Below, one piece after another: positions 33,109-41,934 of a DNA stretch of 64,000 bases. The notes beneath the pieces were generated by a model, which saw nothing but the letters and a program-made list of their open reading frames with translations, did not search any database and was not told the origin of the DNA. The position numbers and the translations under genes were made by a program. The number at the start of each line of letters is the position of its first letter. Within the stretch, counting starts at the first letter, position 1. This DNA is from Bathynomus jamesi. Taxonomy: Eukaryota > Arthropoda > Malacostraca > Isopoda > Cirolanidae. The stretch covers positions 246,780 to 310,779 of the forward strand of contig JAJOZX010005796.1 in NCBI GenBank assembly GCA_023014485.1, in the 5' to 3' direction.

Positions 33109-33699
33109 ATGGCTACCTTTAATATTGCTTGTACAACGTTTATGAAATGGTATTCAGCAAAGTGTGAAGATGTGGTGGATACCGAAAAACTTCCTATTCC
33201 CCCCTCCTATGCCTCTTTTAAAACCACATTGGATCGTGCGAAGGAGCAAGATGTACAAATACTCTACGGATGTTCTGGTGAGACCGTTGCAGGCTTTCGT
33301 TGCACAGACGATGTGCTGAAGTATGCTGTAGAGCTAAACTTTATAAAGTCTCACATATACCGTGAAGTAAAAGAAACAACGCGTGCAGAAGAGAAGCAGC
33401 AGATATGGATAATGAGTCTTGTGGATGGTTGGTGTGACAAGCGGTATTATGTCATGTTACACCATGTCGATTACTCATACCCTACAACTGAAAATGTGAA
33501 TCTCGTCATCATGGAGAATCTTAAGTATTTTTATCACTATATTAATGTATATCATGATGAGGTTCGTAGTGAGGTTGTGGCTAGTGCCCTGCGTGAGTTT
33601 TTAGCAGACTTTAGAGACGAGTATCGTTTGCTAGGCAGAAAGGAAAAATATGAGCATATGTTCCTCTCAAATAGTGCGCCGGAGTGTGAAGATGTTTAG
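33109..33699 (+). CDS. Polinton right-arm gene 1, 196-aa protein of unknown function
   Basis: Open frame with a good start context (GAAAATGG) directly downstream of the Inr/DPE promoter. The protein begins MATFNIACTTFMKWYSAK. It is mixed alpha/beta, acidic, rich in Tyr, Val and Glu, with no signal peptide, membrane span or zinc motif visible. Cys are scattered. A decayed homologue heads the same cassette in copy C (85-671), so the gene belongs to the element. I do not recognise a family. Position and small size fit an early host-interaction or regulatory protein, which is only an inference. Confidence 0.75.
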   Translation: MATFNIACTTFMKWYSAKCEDVVDTEKLPIPPSYASFKTTLDRAKEQDVQILYGCSGETVAGFRCTDDVLKYAVELNFIKSHIYREVKETTRAEEKQQIWIMSLVDGWCDKRYYVMLHHVDYSYPTTENVNLVIMENLKYFYHYINVYHDEVRSEVVASALREFLADFRDEYRLLGRKEKYEHMFLSNSAPECEDV

Positions 33700-33873
33700 G
33701 AGAGATAAAACATTATAAAATGTGCCTAGTTCGTGAAAATTATCCTGAGGGAAACTGTCTGGTGCGTATTCTGGTAGTGATAAAACGTTAAAACCGAAAT
33801 TAATTCTTGTACCAAAAAAAAAACACCCAATATAATGGTGTACAACAATTCGCCGCACACGTTTCATTAGATT

Positions 33874-34011
33874 ATGGTGCGACTCGCACCTCACGGATCA
33901 TACGAGTTCGAACAAGCCCATTCACGTATCATCAGGGTGAGTCAGCCGCCCATCGAACCGTTCCTGCCTACCTGCGTGCCTCACGCGGCTCATAGTTATC
34001 TCAGAGCTTGA
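33874..34011 (+). CDS. Possible 45-aa ORF between right-arm genes 1 and 2
   Basis: A short frame (MVRLAPHGSYEFEQAHSR start) ends 29 bases before the ATG of gene 2. The start region is missing in copy C, where the frame is also shifted, so coding status is doubtful. It may be just the leader of gene 2. Confidence 0.2.
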   Translation: MVRLAPHGSYEFEQAHSRIIRVSQPPIEPFLPTCVPHAAHSYLRA

Positions 34012-34040
34012 ACCGAGTGGACGTGCGCTCATCGAATACG

Positions 34041-34330
34041 ATGGAACTTCCTTTGAGCAGCATTCTCAACGCCTCGTACGATGTGTCCGTGACGAAATCG
34101 TTGCGCGTGTTCAGGCGTAAATCCGGTACCGTTAGCTATGTACTGAAACGGAATGTAGACAAACAAGCAAACGGAATGTTGTTTATTTAAGTGTCGAGAA
34201 GATGAATAGAATCTTCGTGATAGTTGAGAAGTGGAGTGAAGATCGTTATAAAATACCTGCTAACGTAGGTACAAGAAGAGAGCAGATTAGTGACGCCCCT
34301 CATACGCCGTTGTATGTACGTTGTGTATAA
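34041..34330 (+). pseudogene. Polinton right-arm gene 2 (PC4-like?), frameshifted
   Basis: Starts MELPLSSILNASYDVSV; the frame is lost near 34160-34180 and the homologous reading continues with VYLSVEKMNRIFVIVEKWSE to a stop at 34328-34330. Total about 96 residues. Two strand-like basic segments, then a helix, resemble the PC4/p15 coactivator fold (a ssDNA-binding protein also found in some DNA viruses). The match is by eye and weak. A ssDNA-binding role would suit a PolB-replicated element. Confidence 0.5.
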
Positions 34331-34355
34331 ATAACGATCGGCCATCCATTGATAT

Positions 34356-34760
34356 ATGATGTGGAAGAATGCTTCTGATAATAACGCTCTTGTTCCTACG
34401 CGAAACCATTTCATCCTCGACAGAATGTTTGAAATCGTCGGATTCCGCAAGCTGAAACCTTTATTAGACGCGCATGTTACGGATATGCTTTATTTTGATA
34501 CAGTACTTGAATACGCATACACCGCTCTGCTCGATGGGTTTACCGAGTGTAGGGCTGAACAAGGTGAGAATGGTCTAGAGCTGGACGTTTATTTAAAAAG
34601 TTTAGACTCTTTGAAATACCATGAACTTTGGTACAAAGCAATTGATCGGTACAAGGCTGAGCTCACCTACACCGTTCACCCTGAACAACTATTTCTTTAT
34701 ATAACGAGCAGTTGTCGTAACGACTTAGAAGATTATTTCAATTGCCGCTATGTTGAGTGA
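34356..34760 (+). CDS. Polinton right-arm gene 3, 134-aa protein of unknown function
   Basis: Open frame starting MMWKNASDNNALVPTRN, but copy C supports at least the region from MFEIVGFRKLKP (34425) as conserved. Predicted mostly helical with repeated Tyr/Leu (VLEYAYTALLDGF, LDSLKYHELWYKAIDRYKAE). No motif recognised. Its end overlaps the start of gene 4 by 11 bases, so the two are likely read from one transcript by leaky scanning or reinitiation. Confidence 0.7.
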   Translation: MMWKNASDNNALVPTRNHFILDRMFEIVGFRKLKPLLDAHVTDMLYFDTVLEYAYTALLDGFTECRAEQGENGLELDVYLKSLDSLKYHELWYKAIDRYKAELTYTVHPEQLFLYITSSCRNDLEDYFNCRYVE

Positions 34761-35097
34761 AGATGAGTTCACGATTGAAAAGCTCGGGTCGGTAGAAATA
34801 AACCCTCGATTGGAAAGGCGTGTTTATAAACTTGTGTTAATATGTAGCAACGATGAACTCTTTGTGCGTGCTTTTGATTGTATTCTAGACGTATTTAAAG
34901 ATAACTTACCAACCGGTTGTAAAGTGGGAACAAAAATAGTACTGAACGATATGAAAGCCCTTCATATCGAGTACAGGTTTCCCTATACTTTAAGCGGTGA
35001 AATATTATTAAACCGCGTATACTGCGTAATGCAGAGCAATAATGATGTAATTGTAGACTCGATTAAGTGCGAGTTTAGTATTTTGAAAAAAAGTTAA
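34750..35097 (+). CDS. Polinton right-arm gene 4, 115-aa protein of unknown function
   Basis: Starts MLSEDEFTIEKLGSVEINP within the end of gene 3, with a plausible beta-rich C-terminal half (KIVLNDMKALHIEYRF, ILLNRVYCVMQSNND). It ends KKS. A decayed homologue is at 1680-2015. No known family recognised. It is the last gene before the AT-rich tail and right terminal repeat. Confidence 0.7.
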   Translation: MLSEDEFTIEKLGSVEINPRLERRVYKLVLICSNDELFVRAFDCILDVFKDNLPTGCKVGTKIVLNDMKALHIEYRFPYTLSGEILLNRVYCVMQSNNDVIVDSIKCEFSILKKS

Positions 35098-35099
35098 AT

Positions 35100-35630
35100 G
35101 TATTTATATATTTAACATATTTGTGTGTGTGTGTATATATATATACACATTTCTGCTATATTGATGATTATACGATTTCTTATGTTGCGCGGTAGAAGAT
35201 AAAGTGTATGTATTTATTTATTTAGTTGTGTGTATATATTTCTGCTATGTTGATGATTATATTATATCTTAGTTTTGTTTTTTGATCATTCCAATGTATA
35301 TTTATTTCTATATATCTCCATAATATAATTGTGTGTGTGTATATATATATATTTCTCCTGTACTGATATATTGACGGATATATTTTTGATTATATGCATA
35401 TTCCTCGTTCATATTTCTTAAACTATTATTATTTTTAATTGATCATTCAAATGTATATTTATTTTCTATATATTTATAATAAACAGAATGATGTAATGTT
35501 GTTTTAATTAATTCTTTTGGTTGTAAACAATTATATCAAATGGTTGGTTACGCCTTCTAAACCTACTAGCGGAATTCTAAACCAACTGTTAAGAATTAAT
35601 TAAATAAATGGTACAATCTGGCAACTTAAT
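35100..35630. other. AT-rich noncoding tail of Polinton A
   Basis: Contains repeated GTGTGTATATATTTCT and ATGTATATTTATTT phrases, and AATAAA at 35478-35483 that could end the cassette transcript. No ORF of interest. Confidence 0.7.
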
Positions 35631-36104
35631 AATGTATACCTGAACAATTAAAATGGTATCTGGCAACTCGCCCTAATAATGTATACCTGAACAATTAAAA
35701 TAAAAAGTGGTATCTGGCAACTCAACCTGAACCAGCCATTTACGCCTTCTAAGCCAACTGGCTGATTAGGAATCTATAAGACAACGGCCACTCGGCTGAA
35801 GTCTTATTATGCACTTGGCTCCTGCCAGGTGAACACCTCTCTTCCTTTCTCTTCTCCTTTCTTTCTCTTGGGGGATAACGCCGCCTCCAAGTTTCATGAC
35901 CCCTTGTTGCACCTGCAGCATCCCCCACCCCCTTTGCAACATTGAGTTGTTGCATACCCACCCCTTGCAACATTGGGTTGTTGCATACCCCACCTCCATT
36001 TCCAACATCAAATTGTTGCATACCCCATCCCTTTGCAACATTGTTCGTTATATCTTGCAACATTGCAACATTCCTGTACTCTAACCTTTTGCGGCTATAC
36101 TACT
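35610..36104 (+). repeat. Right terminal inverted repeat of Polinton A
   Basis: Inverse of the left repeat: two ATTAAAATGGTATCTGGCAACTC-like units (35640-35725), GCCAACTGGCTGATTAGG, GCACTTGGCTCCTGCCAGG, GGGGGATAACGCCGCC, then CCCCTTTGCAACA-type minisatellite units, ending GCGGCTATACTACT at 36104. Shorter than the left arm by about 280 bp. Confidence 0.85.
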
Positions 36105-36240
36105 GAGGAACTTAGAGAGAACTTAGTCTTAAATAGAGAAAAGTAATTTCCCGATACGTTATAAGAAGAATCGGATAACCTTCAGAGGACTTAGTCGTAA
36201 ATAGAGAAAAATAATTTCCCGATACGTTATAAGAAGTCGG
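36105..36240 (+). repeat. Target duplication and tandem-array units right of Polinton A
   Basis: GAGGAA (36105-36110) is the target duplication. Two units of the 65-70 bp array follow (CTTAGTCTTAAATAGAGAAAAG...CCCGATACGTTATAAGAAG), the same sequence as left of the element. Confidence 0.8.
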
Positions 36241-36371
36241 AGAGTAGCATAGAAGAAAACTACTGCGATTCCCTATACGGTATCAGCTACTCCAGAGTAG
36301 CAAATCCGTTGCTGCCACTAACCAGAACCCCGTCAACTTCGAACCGACCAAGGCCATAGACGGAGGAGTTA

Positions 36372-36416
<45 letters not shown>

Positions 36417-36446
36417 ATATATATATATAATATATATAATTGTGTG

Positions 36447-36482
<36 letters not shown>
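36372..36482. repeat. (AC)n/(TA)n microsatellite
   Basis: Dinucleotide runs between the array and the LINE fragment. Confidence 0.95.
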
Positions 36483-36485
<3 letters not shown>

Positions 36486-36539
36486 TTATGAATATGTGTA
36501 GAAGTCGGGGCCAGTACAAGGCGGCCATAAGGCGATATA

Positions 36540-37916
36540 GGGTTCCAAAAAACCTTAGCCCCCCCCCCATTTGCAGCTTACATGTTTACTTATATCGAAA
36601 TAGTTTTTAGTGATTATAAAAATATATAAAATTCTTTATTTATTGTACAGTAGGTATTAAAATTACTCTAGCTGATAAAATAATATAATGGCTTCTCAAT
36701 TAATTGGTGATTCGGACAGGCAACGTGTGATAGATCGCATACGAGCAATAACATTTCGGGAAGCTCGTGATGCTGGAGCCACCTTTATAACACGTTCATG
36801 GGTTGCCAAAAAGTTGCGAAGAAGTGAGGACTTCGTCAAAAGAAATTGGAATAAAACTTTGGATGAATGTGAAATGGATACAACCAAATCTGGGCGCCCA
36901 AATTTGCAACTCTCTCAGGAAACAAAGGACATCATTGAAAGCGGTACGCGTAAGCGGAAAAACAGCTGTGCTAAACTTTCTAGAGAGATCGAAGTGTTGA
37001 GAGGAAAGATCGTTAGTGGTGAGATCATTCGACTGTACCGTCATAGGCAAGGTTTAAAGCCTTGGCATGAACTTCCAAAGCCAAGAAAAACTCAACTTAA
37101 CATCGATGACAGAATGTGGTTTGCCTATTATCTTGAAGATTGGGATGTGGATGATTTCATGCATTTAGCTGTCTCCGATGAATTTTTTGTTTACGTAACA
37201 CGTCGGCCTAACTACCAAAATGATCGAGTGTGGGCCACAACACCAGATGAAATCGATGACAATGAACATTATCGCGAATTATTAAAAAGTCCAGACTGTG
37301 TTGGTGTGTTTGTTTTTTCACTGCAAAGAAGCTCATGTGGGTATTGAAGCCAAATGTTCGAGTTGGTATGACGTATTTTCTGATATTATTCTATCCCAGC
37401 ATGTCATTCCTTTTTCTAAGAAACCCAAACAATGTTATGGATGTCGATCAGGTCACACTTCTGCACGATAAGGCCCCCTGCTTTAAGGCATTAACCACTC
37501 AACAGTTGTTGCGGAACCATGAGATCGATTTCTTTGGAAATGAAGAATGGCCAGGAAATTCTCCTGACCTGAACGTCTGTGAACACATTGGATCAGTTAT
37601 AAAGGACAAGGTTGAATGTCTCTTGTTTCAAGAACCTGCAGCAAATCGATTTTCGAAGGATACAATGACGCAACACATTGAAACTGTTTTAGCAAATTTG
37701 CGTAACGATCAAGATTTATTCACGTCACTTTTGGCAAGCTACCCAAAGCGAATTCAGGCTGTCTTGGAAGCCAATGGCGGGAACACCAAGTTTTAATTGT
37801 TTCTCATTAAATTTAGGATTAAATTCTTTTGTAAGGTATGTTTAGTTTTACTGTACCTCTAATGGTTTAGGGCTTTAGGCCATGGGCGGGGGGGGCTAAG
37901 GTTTATTGGAGCCCCG
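36540..37916 (+). mobile_element. IS630/Tc1-type transposon, copy 1
   Basis: Ends GGGTTCCAAAAAACCTTAGCC (left) and, inverted, CGGGGCTCCAATAAACCTTAGCC (right), with TA on both sides (36538-36539, 37917-37918), in the middle of a LINE fragment. A near-identical second copy is at 44411-45781. Confidence 0.85.
36688..37796 (+). pseudogene. IS630/Tc1-type transposase, copy 1 (frameshifted)
   Basis: Starts MASQLIGDSDRQRVIDRIRA. It has an N-terminal winged/HTH segment (RSWVAKKLRRSEDFVKRNW), a basic linker, the first catalytic Asp in HLAVSDEFFVYVT, the second in TLLHDKAPCFKA and the third acidic position in NSPDLNVCEHIGSV. A frameshift near 37320-37340 separates the first Asp from the other two, and some frame noise follows to about 37420. 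The C-terminus AVLEANGGNTKF is shared with copy 2. Confidence 0.85.
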
Positions 37917-38034
37917 TAAACAGGAAGAAGTCTTTTCGAGCATCAAAAGCCTGTGAAGCTCGCATAAATAACGATAATAACAAATTTTGGAAATTTGTTA
38001 AGAATCAAACGGGTGTGTATATTGTGTGTATATA

Positions 38035-38939
38035 CAGGGCGTCCCAAAAAAATGTATACACACTTTAAATAATTATAAAGGCAGTGTTTATTAAAATACA
38101 TTTCATTTTCAAAATGTAATAGAATCTACAGACATTATTTAATTGTTTTGTCAACGCCTGTTTTCAAACTGACGTCCGTTCTGGTCCAGGCACTGCTGAT
38201 AACGCGAAGCAATGGAATCGCAAACATCACGAAACATTTCGTTTGGTATTTGTGTGCATTCTCGTTCAATGGCTGCTGTCAATTCAGCGACTGTTGCAGG
38301 TTTTATAGCGTAGACTTTGTCTTTTAAGTATCCCCATAAAAAAAAGTCTAGTGGTGAGAGGTCTGGTGAACGCGGAGGGTATTCTACGAAACCCCTTCGT
38401 CCAATCCACATCCACATCGTGCCAAGTACCACTCGCAATACTCCACTCTTCGGTCCGGATCATCTTCATTAATAGCATGGACTAATCTTGGAATGTAACT
38501 TTTCCATTGACAGCGCTTCAAAATGCGTTGGACAGACGATTCTGAAATTCCTACCTCACGACTCGCTTGCCGCACAGATTTTCTTGGACTTTGGTGATAC
38601 GTTTCCAGTACTCTTTCTTGCTTTGTGGGGCTTGTCGATGTCCGTGGTCTTCCGGAACGCTTCTTGTGGACATTCTGAACAGTTCCATCGGCTTCAAACT
38701 TATCTCTAATTCGAGTGATGGTAAGTCGCGTTGGTGGATCTGTTTGAAACTCCCTCCTAAACTGTCTTTGCACTTCAACTGCCTTTTCACACTTCCATTA
38801 GCATTTTAGAATGAATTTCCTTTGTTCAAAGCTTAGTCTGACTGCCATTATTAATTCTAATGGGTTTAACTTGGAAAGAAAGAAACATCAATTGAGCTAT
38901 CAGCTGTTAAAGTGTGTATACATTTTTTGGGACGCCATG
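38035..38939 (-). mobile_element. Mariner deletion derivative, copy 1
   Basis: Ends CAGGGCGTCCCAAAAAAATG (38035) and, inverted, CATGGCGTCCCAAAAAATG (38939), TA on both sides. 905 bp. It shares sequence and the same internal deletion with the element at 43153-44054. Confidence 0.85.
38151..38850 (-). pseudogene. Mariner transposase with central deletion, copy 1
   Basis: Starts [16 protein letters not shown] in the antisense of 38850 and includes the double HTH ([34 protein letters not shown]). Immediately after [13 protein letters not shown] it jumps to the C-terminal [20 protein letters not shown] block. The segment with the first and second catalytic Asp is deleted. A small frame shift also occurs near 38780-38800. 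Confidence 0.85.
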
Positions 38940-38954
38940 TATATATATATATAA

Positions 38955-39898
38955 TCTTTATAGCATCATATATTTTATAATTAAAAAAAAACCAAACAAT
39001 ATATTGTTATAGCAATTGCCAATGAAAGGTAAATTAGTAATCTAAGTGATCAAAATGTTATAGCGAGTTGTTTGCATATAAAATTTAATTAACTACGCCA
39101 AGTGCTCAAAATGTTCTCCGGCGGCATGAATGCACTTTTGAATGCGTCGACTAACTGATTCGCAGACATGGACTAATGTGGATGCTGTGATGGTCCCGCA
39201 CTTTTCCCTAATTGCATCCTTAAGGTGTTCGAGTGTTGCGGGTCTTGTACCATAAACTGCATCCTTCAGGTAGCCCCACAAGTAAAAATCAAGTGGAGTC
39301 AAATCCGGTGAACGTGGAGGATACTCTACGCTTCCTCTTCGTCCTATCCAACGGCTAGGCAACGTTTCATCGAGGTACCTTCTGACATCACAATGATAAT
39401 GAGGGGGGCTCCATCTTGTTGAAAGTAAAAGTCGTCGTTTCCAAACAACTCCCGAACTGCAGGTATAATTTCTGTCCGCAGCATGTCGAGATATGCGGCA
39501 CCGGTAACTGTCCCATTAAAGAAAAATGGTCCAACCTGGATGATAAACCACACCATGCTGTTAATCCTGGTAAATTAACATGTTTATCCACATAAACGTG
39601 TGGATTATCAAGTGACCAGTACCTGCAGTTGTGTCGATTACAAGGCCTTTGATAAAACAAGGCCAGGCTTAGTCGACGCATTCAAAAGTGCATTCATGCC
39701 GCCGGAGAACATTTTGAGCACTTGGCGCGTAGTTAATTAAATTTTATATGCAAACAACTCGCTATAACATTTTGATCACTTAGATTACTAATTTACCTTT
39801 CATTGGCAATTGCTATAACAATAATTTTATATTGTTTGGTTTTTTAAATTATAAAATATATGATGCTATAAAAAGTATATAGTTTTTTTTGGGACACC
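38955..39898 (-). mobile_element. Mariner-derived fold-back element
   Basis: About 200 bp at 38955-39155 are repeated in inverse at 39680-39885 (TTATAGCATCATATATTTTA, GCAATTGCCAATGAAAGG, CTCCGGCGGCATGAATGCAC shared). The right end reads GGGACACCCTGTATA, a mariner terminus. The interior keeps minus-strand transposase pieces. The 5' end of the original element has been replaced by an inverted copy of its 3' end. Confidence 0.75.
39093..39690 (-). pseudogene. Mariner transposase C-terminal pieces
   Basis: Minus-strand frames: 39556-39400 with [18 protein letters not shown] and the second catalytic Asp in [10 protein letters not shown], then a frameshift, then 39362-39093 with [20 protein letters not shown] and the C-terminus. 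The N-terminal DNA-binding half is absent. Confidence 0.8.
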
Positions 39899-39900
39899 CT

Positions 39901-39926
39901 GTATATATATATATATAGTACTACAC

Positions 39927-39966
<40 letters not shown>

Positions 39967-40082
39967 AATAAAACCACGAAGGAAAGGAAACACAAAAAGG
40001 TGCTCAAGCGCTTTCGTCTAATGACATTCTCAGGAACACTGAAGTACATAAAAGGTTACGGCCTATATATAGGTTACAGAAA

Positions 40083-40113
<31 letters not shown>

Positions 40114-40163
40114 TAACATACATACACACAAACATATATATATATATATATACACACACATAC

Positions 40164-40240
<77 letters not shown>
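39901..40240. repeat. (TA)n/(AC)n microsatellites
   Basis: Several pure runs (39905-39960, 40135-40240) flank and penetrate the left arm of the Penelope palindrome. Confidence 0.9.
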
Positions 40241-40242
<2 letters not shown>

Positions 40243-41165
40243 ATAAACGGAGAAGTAAAAATAAAAATTAAAAATTAAAAATTAAAGGATTAACAAAGAG
40301 GCATACAGATTTGCAAGGAAAAATATCGATTTTTAGCACAAGATCAAATGAATTATAAAAATACAAATTTATACTGGAAATCTGCCCGGGTTTTAACACT
40401 TTGCCTTTTATAGTCAAGTTTCGATATATATAAAAATAAAATGAAGATTAAAAGTTAATAAGTAGCATACAAGTTTACCAAAGATTTAGCGTCCTACCCT
40501 TTTATCTAAATCTGTTTTGAAGGAATTCAAAACAACAGGATCGAGTTGAAAAAGACCTTTGCTTATGTTGAAGTTATTTGAAAGTTGGATAATGGCAGAC
40601 TCAAGAATATTTCTATTAACAATGTTGCTAGAGTGAAATAAAACTGAAGCATTAGAAATATTCTTGAGTCTGCCATTCTCCAACTTTCAAATAACTTCAA
40701 CATAAGCAAAGGTCTTTTTCAACTCGATCCTGTTGTTTTAAATTCCTTCAAAACAGATTTAGATAAAAAGGGTAGGACGCTAAATCTTTGGTAAACTTGT
40801 ATGCTACTTTATTAACTTTTAATCTTCATTTTATTTTTATATATATCGAAACTTGACTATAAAAGGCAAAGTGTTAAAACCCGGGCAGATTTCCAGTATA
40901 AATTTGTATTTTTATAATTCATTTGATCTTGTGCAAAAAATCGATATTTTTCCTTACAAATCTGTATATATGTTTGTGTGTATGTATGTTATTTATTTAT
41001 TTTTTTTTCTTTCTGTAACCTATATATAGGCCGTAACCTTTTATGTACTTCAGTGTTCCTGAGGATGTCATTAGACGAAAGCGCTTGAGCACCTTTTTGT
41101 GTTTCCTTTCCTTCGTGGTTTTATTCATCATAAATATTTTTCACGTGTTACTTTCGTGAAATAAT

Positions 41166-41175
<10 letters not shown>
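39961..41175. mobile_element. Penelope-like palindrome (two inverted 3' halves)
   Basis: The left arm from ATGATGAATAAAACCACGAAGG (39961) to about 40612 is the inverse of 40655-41145. The centre near 40613-40653 is an unpaired 36-40 base spacer. Each arm carries the C-terminal end of the GIY-YIG gene (ESAIIQLSNNFN, NSFKTDLDK) near the centre and the terminal block with TTCGTGGTTTTATTC on the outside. The left arm has extra microsatellite. No intact gene. Confidence 0.8.
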
Positions 41176-41213
<38 letters not shown>

Positions 41214-41220
41214 GTTAAAT

Positions 41221-41500
41221 GCGCCTCGGTGGTGTAGTGGTTAGCGTCGCTGACTACGAATCCATCGGCCCCGATTCGAGACCCGACGGCAGCCCGCGCA
41301 CAGCAAAACCCAGCTGTTCATCCTTCCACACAATAAAGAAAGTGGTTGGTAGATAAATGGGTACCCTAGGTGGCCTAGTGGTTAAGACGCTGGGCTGCTG
41401 ATGGGGCGTGGTTCGGATTCCACGTTAAACTGTAGGTCTAAGGTGGTGAAAAGCTTGACCTTTGTCAGAATGAACAATTCGGGCTGAAGCTAACCAAAGG

Positions 41501-41505
<5 letters not shown>
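41221..41505 (+). repeat. Dimeric tRNA-type SINE, copy 1
   Basis: First unit: GCCTCGGTGGTGTAGTGGTTAGCG with an A-box (TGGTGTAGTGG) and a slightly damaged B-box (ATTCGAGACC). Second unit starts near 41361 with TGGCCTAGTGGTTAAGACGC and a B-box GGTTCGGATTCC. A shared tail follows (AAGCTTGACCTTTGTCAGAATG) and a (TA)n end. The two Pol III promoter sets identify a composite SINE, not functional tRNA genes. Confidence 0.8.
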
Positions 41506-41544
<39 letters not shown>

Positions 41545-41548
<4 letters not shown>

Positions 41549-41767
41549 GTAAAGAACGACGCTTTGTATAGGAGAATATTCCGCGCAAGATGAGAGCGAA
41601 AGAGGAATTACGACATTTGATTGAGTGAGGCCCGTGGTGTAATGGTTATCATATCTGACCGGCAATCGGAAGATCCCGGGTGGTTACCTCATTTTTTCAT
41701 TTGTTTCGTTCTTTCGCTCTCATCTTGCGCGGAATATTCTCCTATACAAAGCGTCGTTCTTTACGTT
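41545..41767. repeat. Fold-back unit with tRNA-like insert
   Basis: Arms of about 57 bases (ACGTAAAGAACGACGCTTTG... and its inverse ending at 41767) are essentially perfect. Between them lies GGCCCGTGGTGTAATGGTTATCATATC...GATCCCGGGTGG, which has a tRNA A-box and anticodon-arm-like segment but a broken B-box. (TA)n runs lie on both sides. Confidence 0.8.
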
Positions 41768-41793
41768 AATTATACTGCGTGTTTGCAGTTATA

Positions 41794-41838
<45 letters not shown>

Positions 41839-41934
41839 GAATTTCATAATTAAACACGTGAAATGAAAGAATGATGCAAACCTACAAGAAAAAGAAAAAT
41901 GATTCTAAGGCTTTTCATTTATTCAGAAGTACAC

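Larger units (their letters stand above)
23641..36104 (+). mobile_element. Polinton copy A, both ends present, internally deleted
   Basis: The 12,464-bp element is bounded by AGTAGTATAGCCGC and its inverse GCGGCTATACTACT, with the 6-bp target duplication GAGGAA. AG...CT ends and a 6-bp duplication are the Polinton hallmarks. Retained from left to right: left terminal repeat, a Tc1 insertion, microsatellites, three minus-strand gene remnants (unknown 242-aa homologue, small core-like protein, packaging ATPase), PolB (+) and the right-arm cassette (+). Integrase, penton, basic core protein, major capsid, protease and the spliced left-arm gene seen in copy B are gone, so it is non-autonomous. 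Confidence 0.9.
36484..38020 (+). mobile_element. LINE fragment split by an IS630-type element
   Basis: 36484-36538 and 37919-38020 are collinear with 19836-19700 (inverted): GAAGTCGGGGCCAGTAC, GGCGGCCATAAGGCGA, then AACAGGAAGAAG and CAAATTTTGGAAATTTGTTA. In 19.8 kb the two parts are continuous, which gives the empty site and shows that the transposon inserted here later. Confidence 0.8.

Noticed and set aside
23578..36240. Long (about 55 bp) target duplication or LTR-like direct repeats around Polinton A
   Set aside because: The right flank carries two such units in tandem and the true duplication GAGGAA lies between unit and terminus, so this is a pre-existing array.
36696..37050. Antisense ORFs inside the IS630-type transposases (also 44566-44920) and mariner copies (38488-38809, 43284-43605)
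   Set aside because: They are the reverse frames of identified transposases and are duplicated only because the elements are.
41221..41293. Functional tRNA genes at 41221, 42829 and 55753
   Set aside because: Present as parts of a repeated dimer with shared tail and damaged B-boxes, and without a proper acceptor stem, so SINE copies rather than tRNA genes.
41640..41690. tRNA gene inside the fold-back unit
   Set aside because: The A-box is good but the T-arm/B-box is missing and the acceptor ends do not pair.
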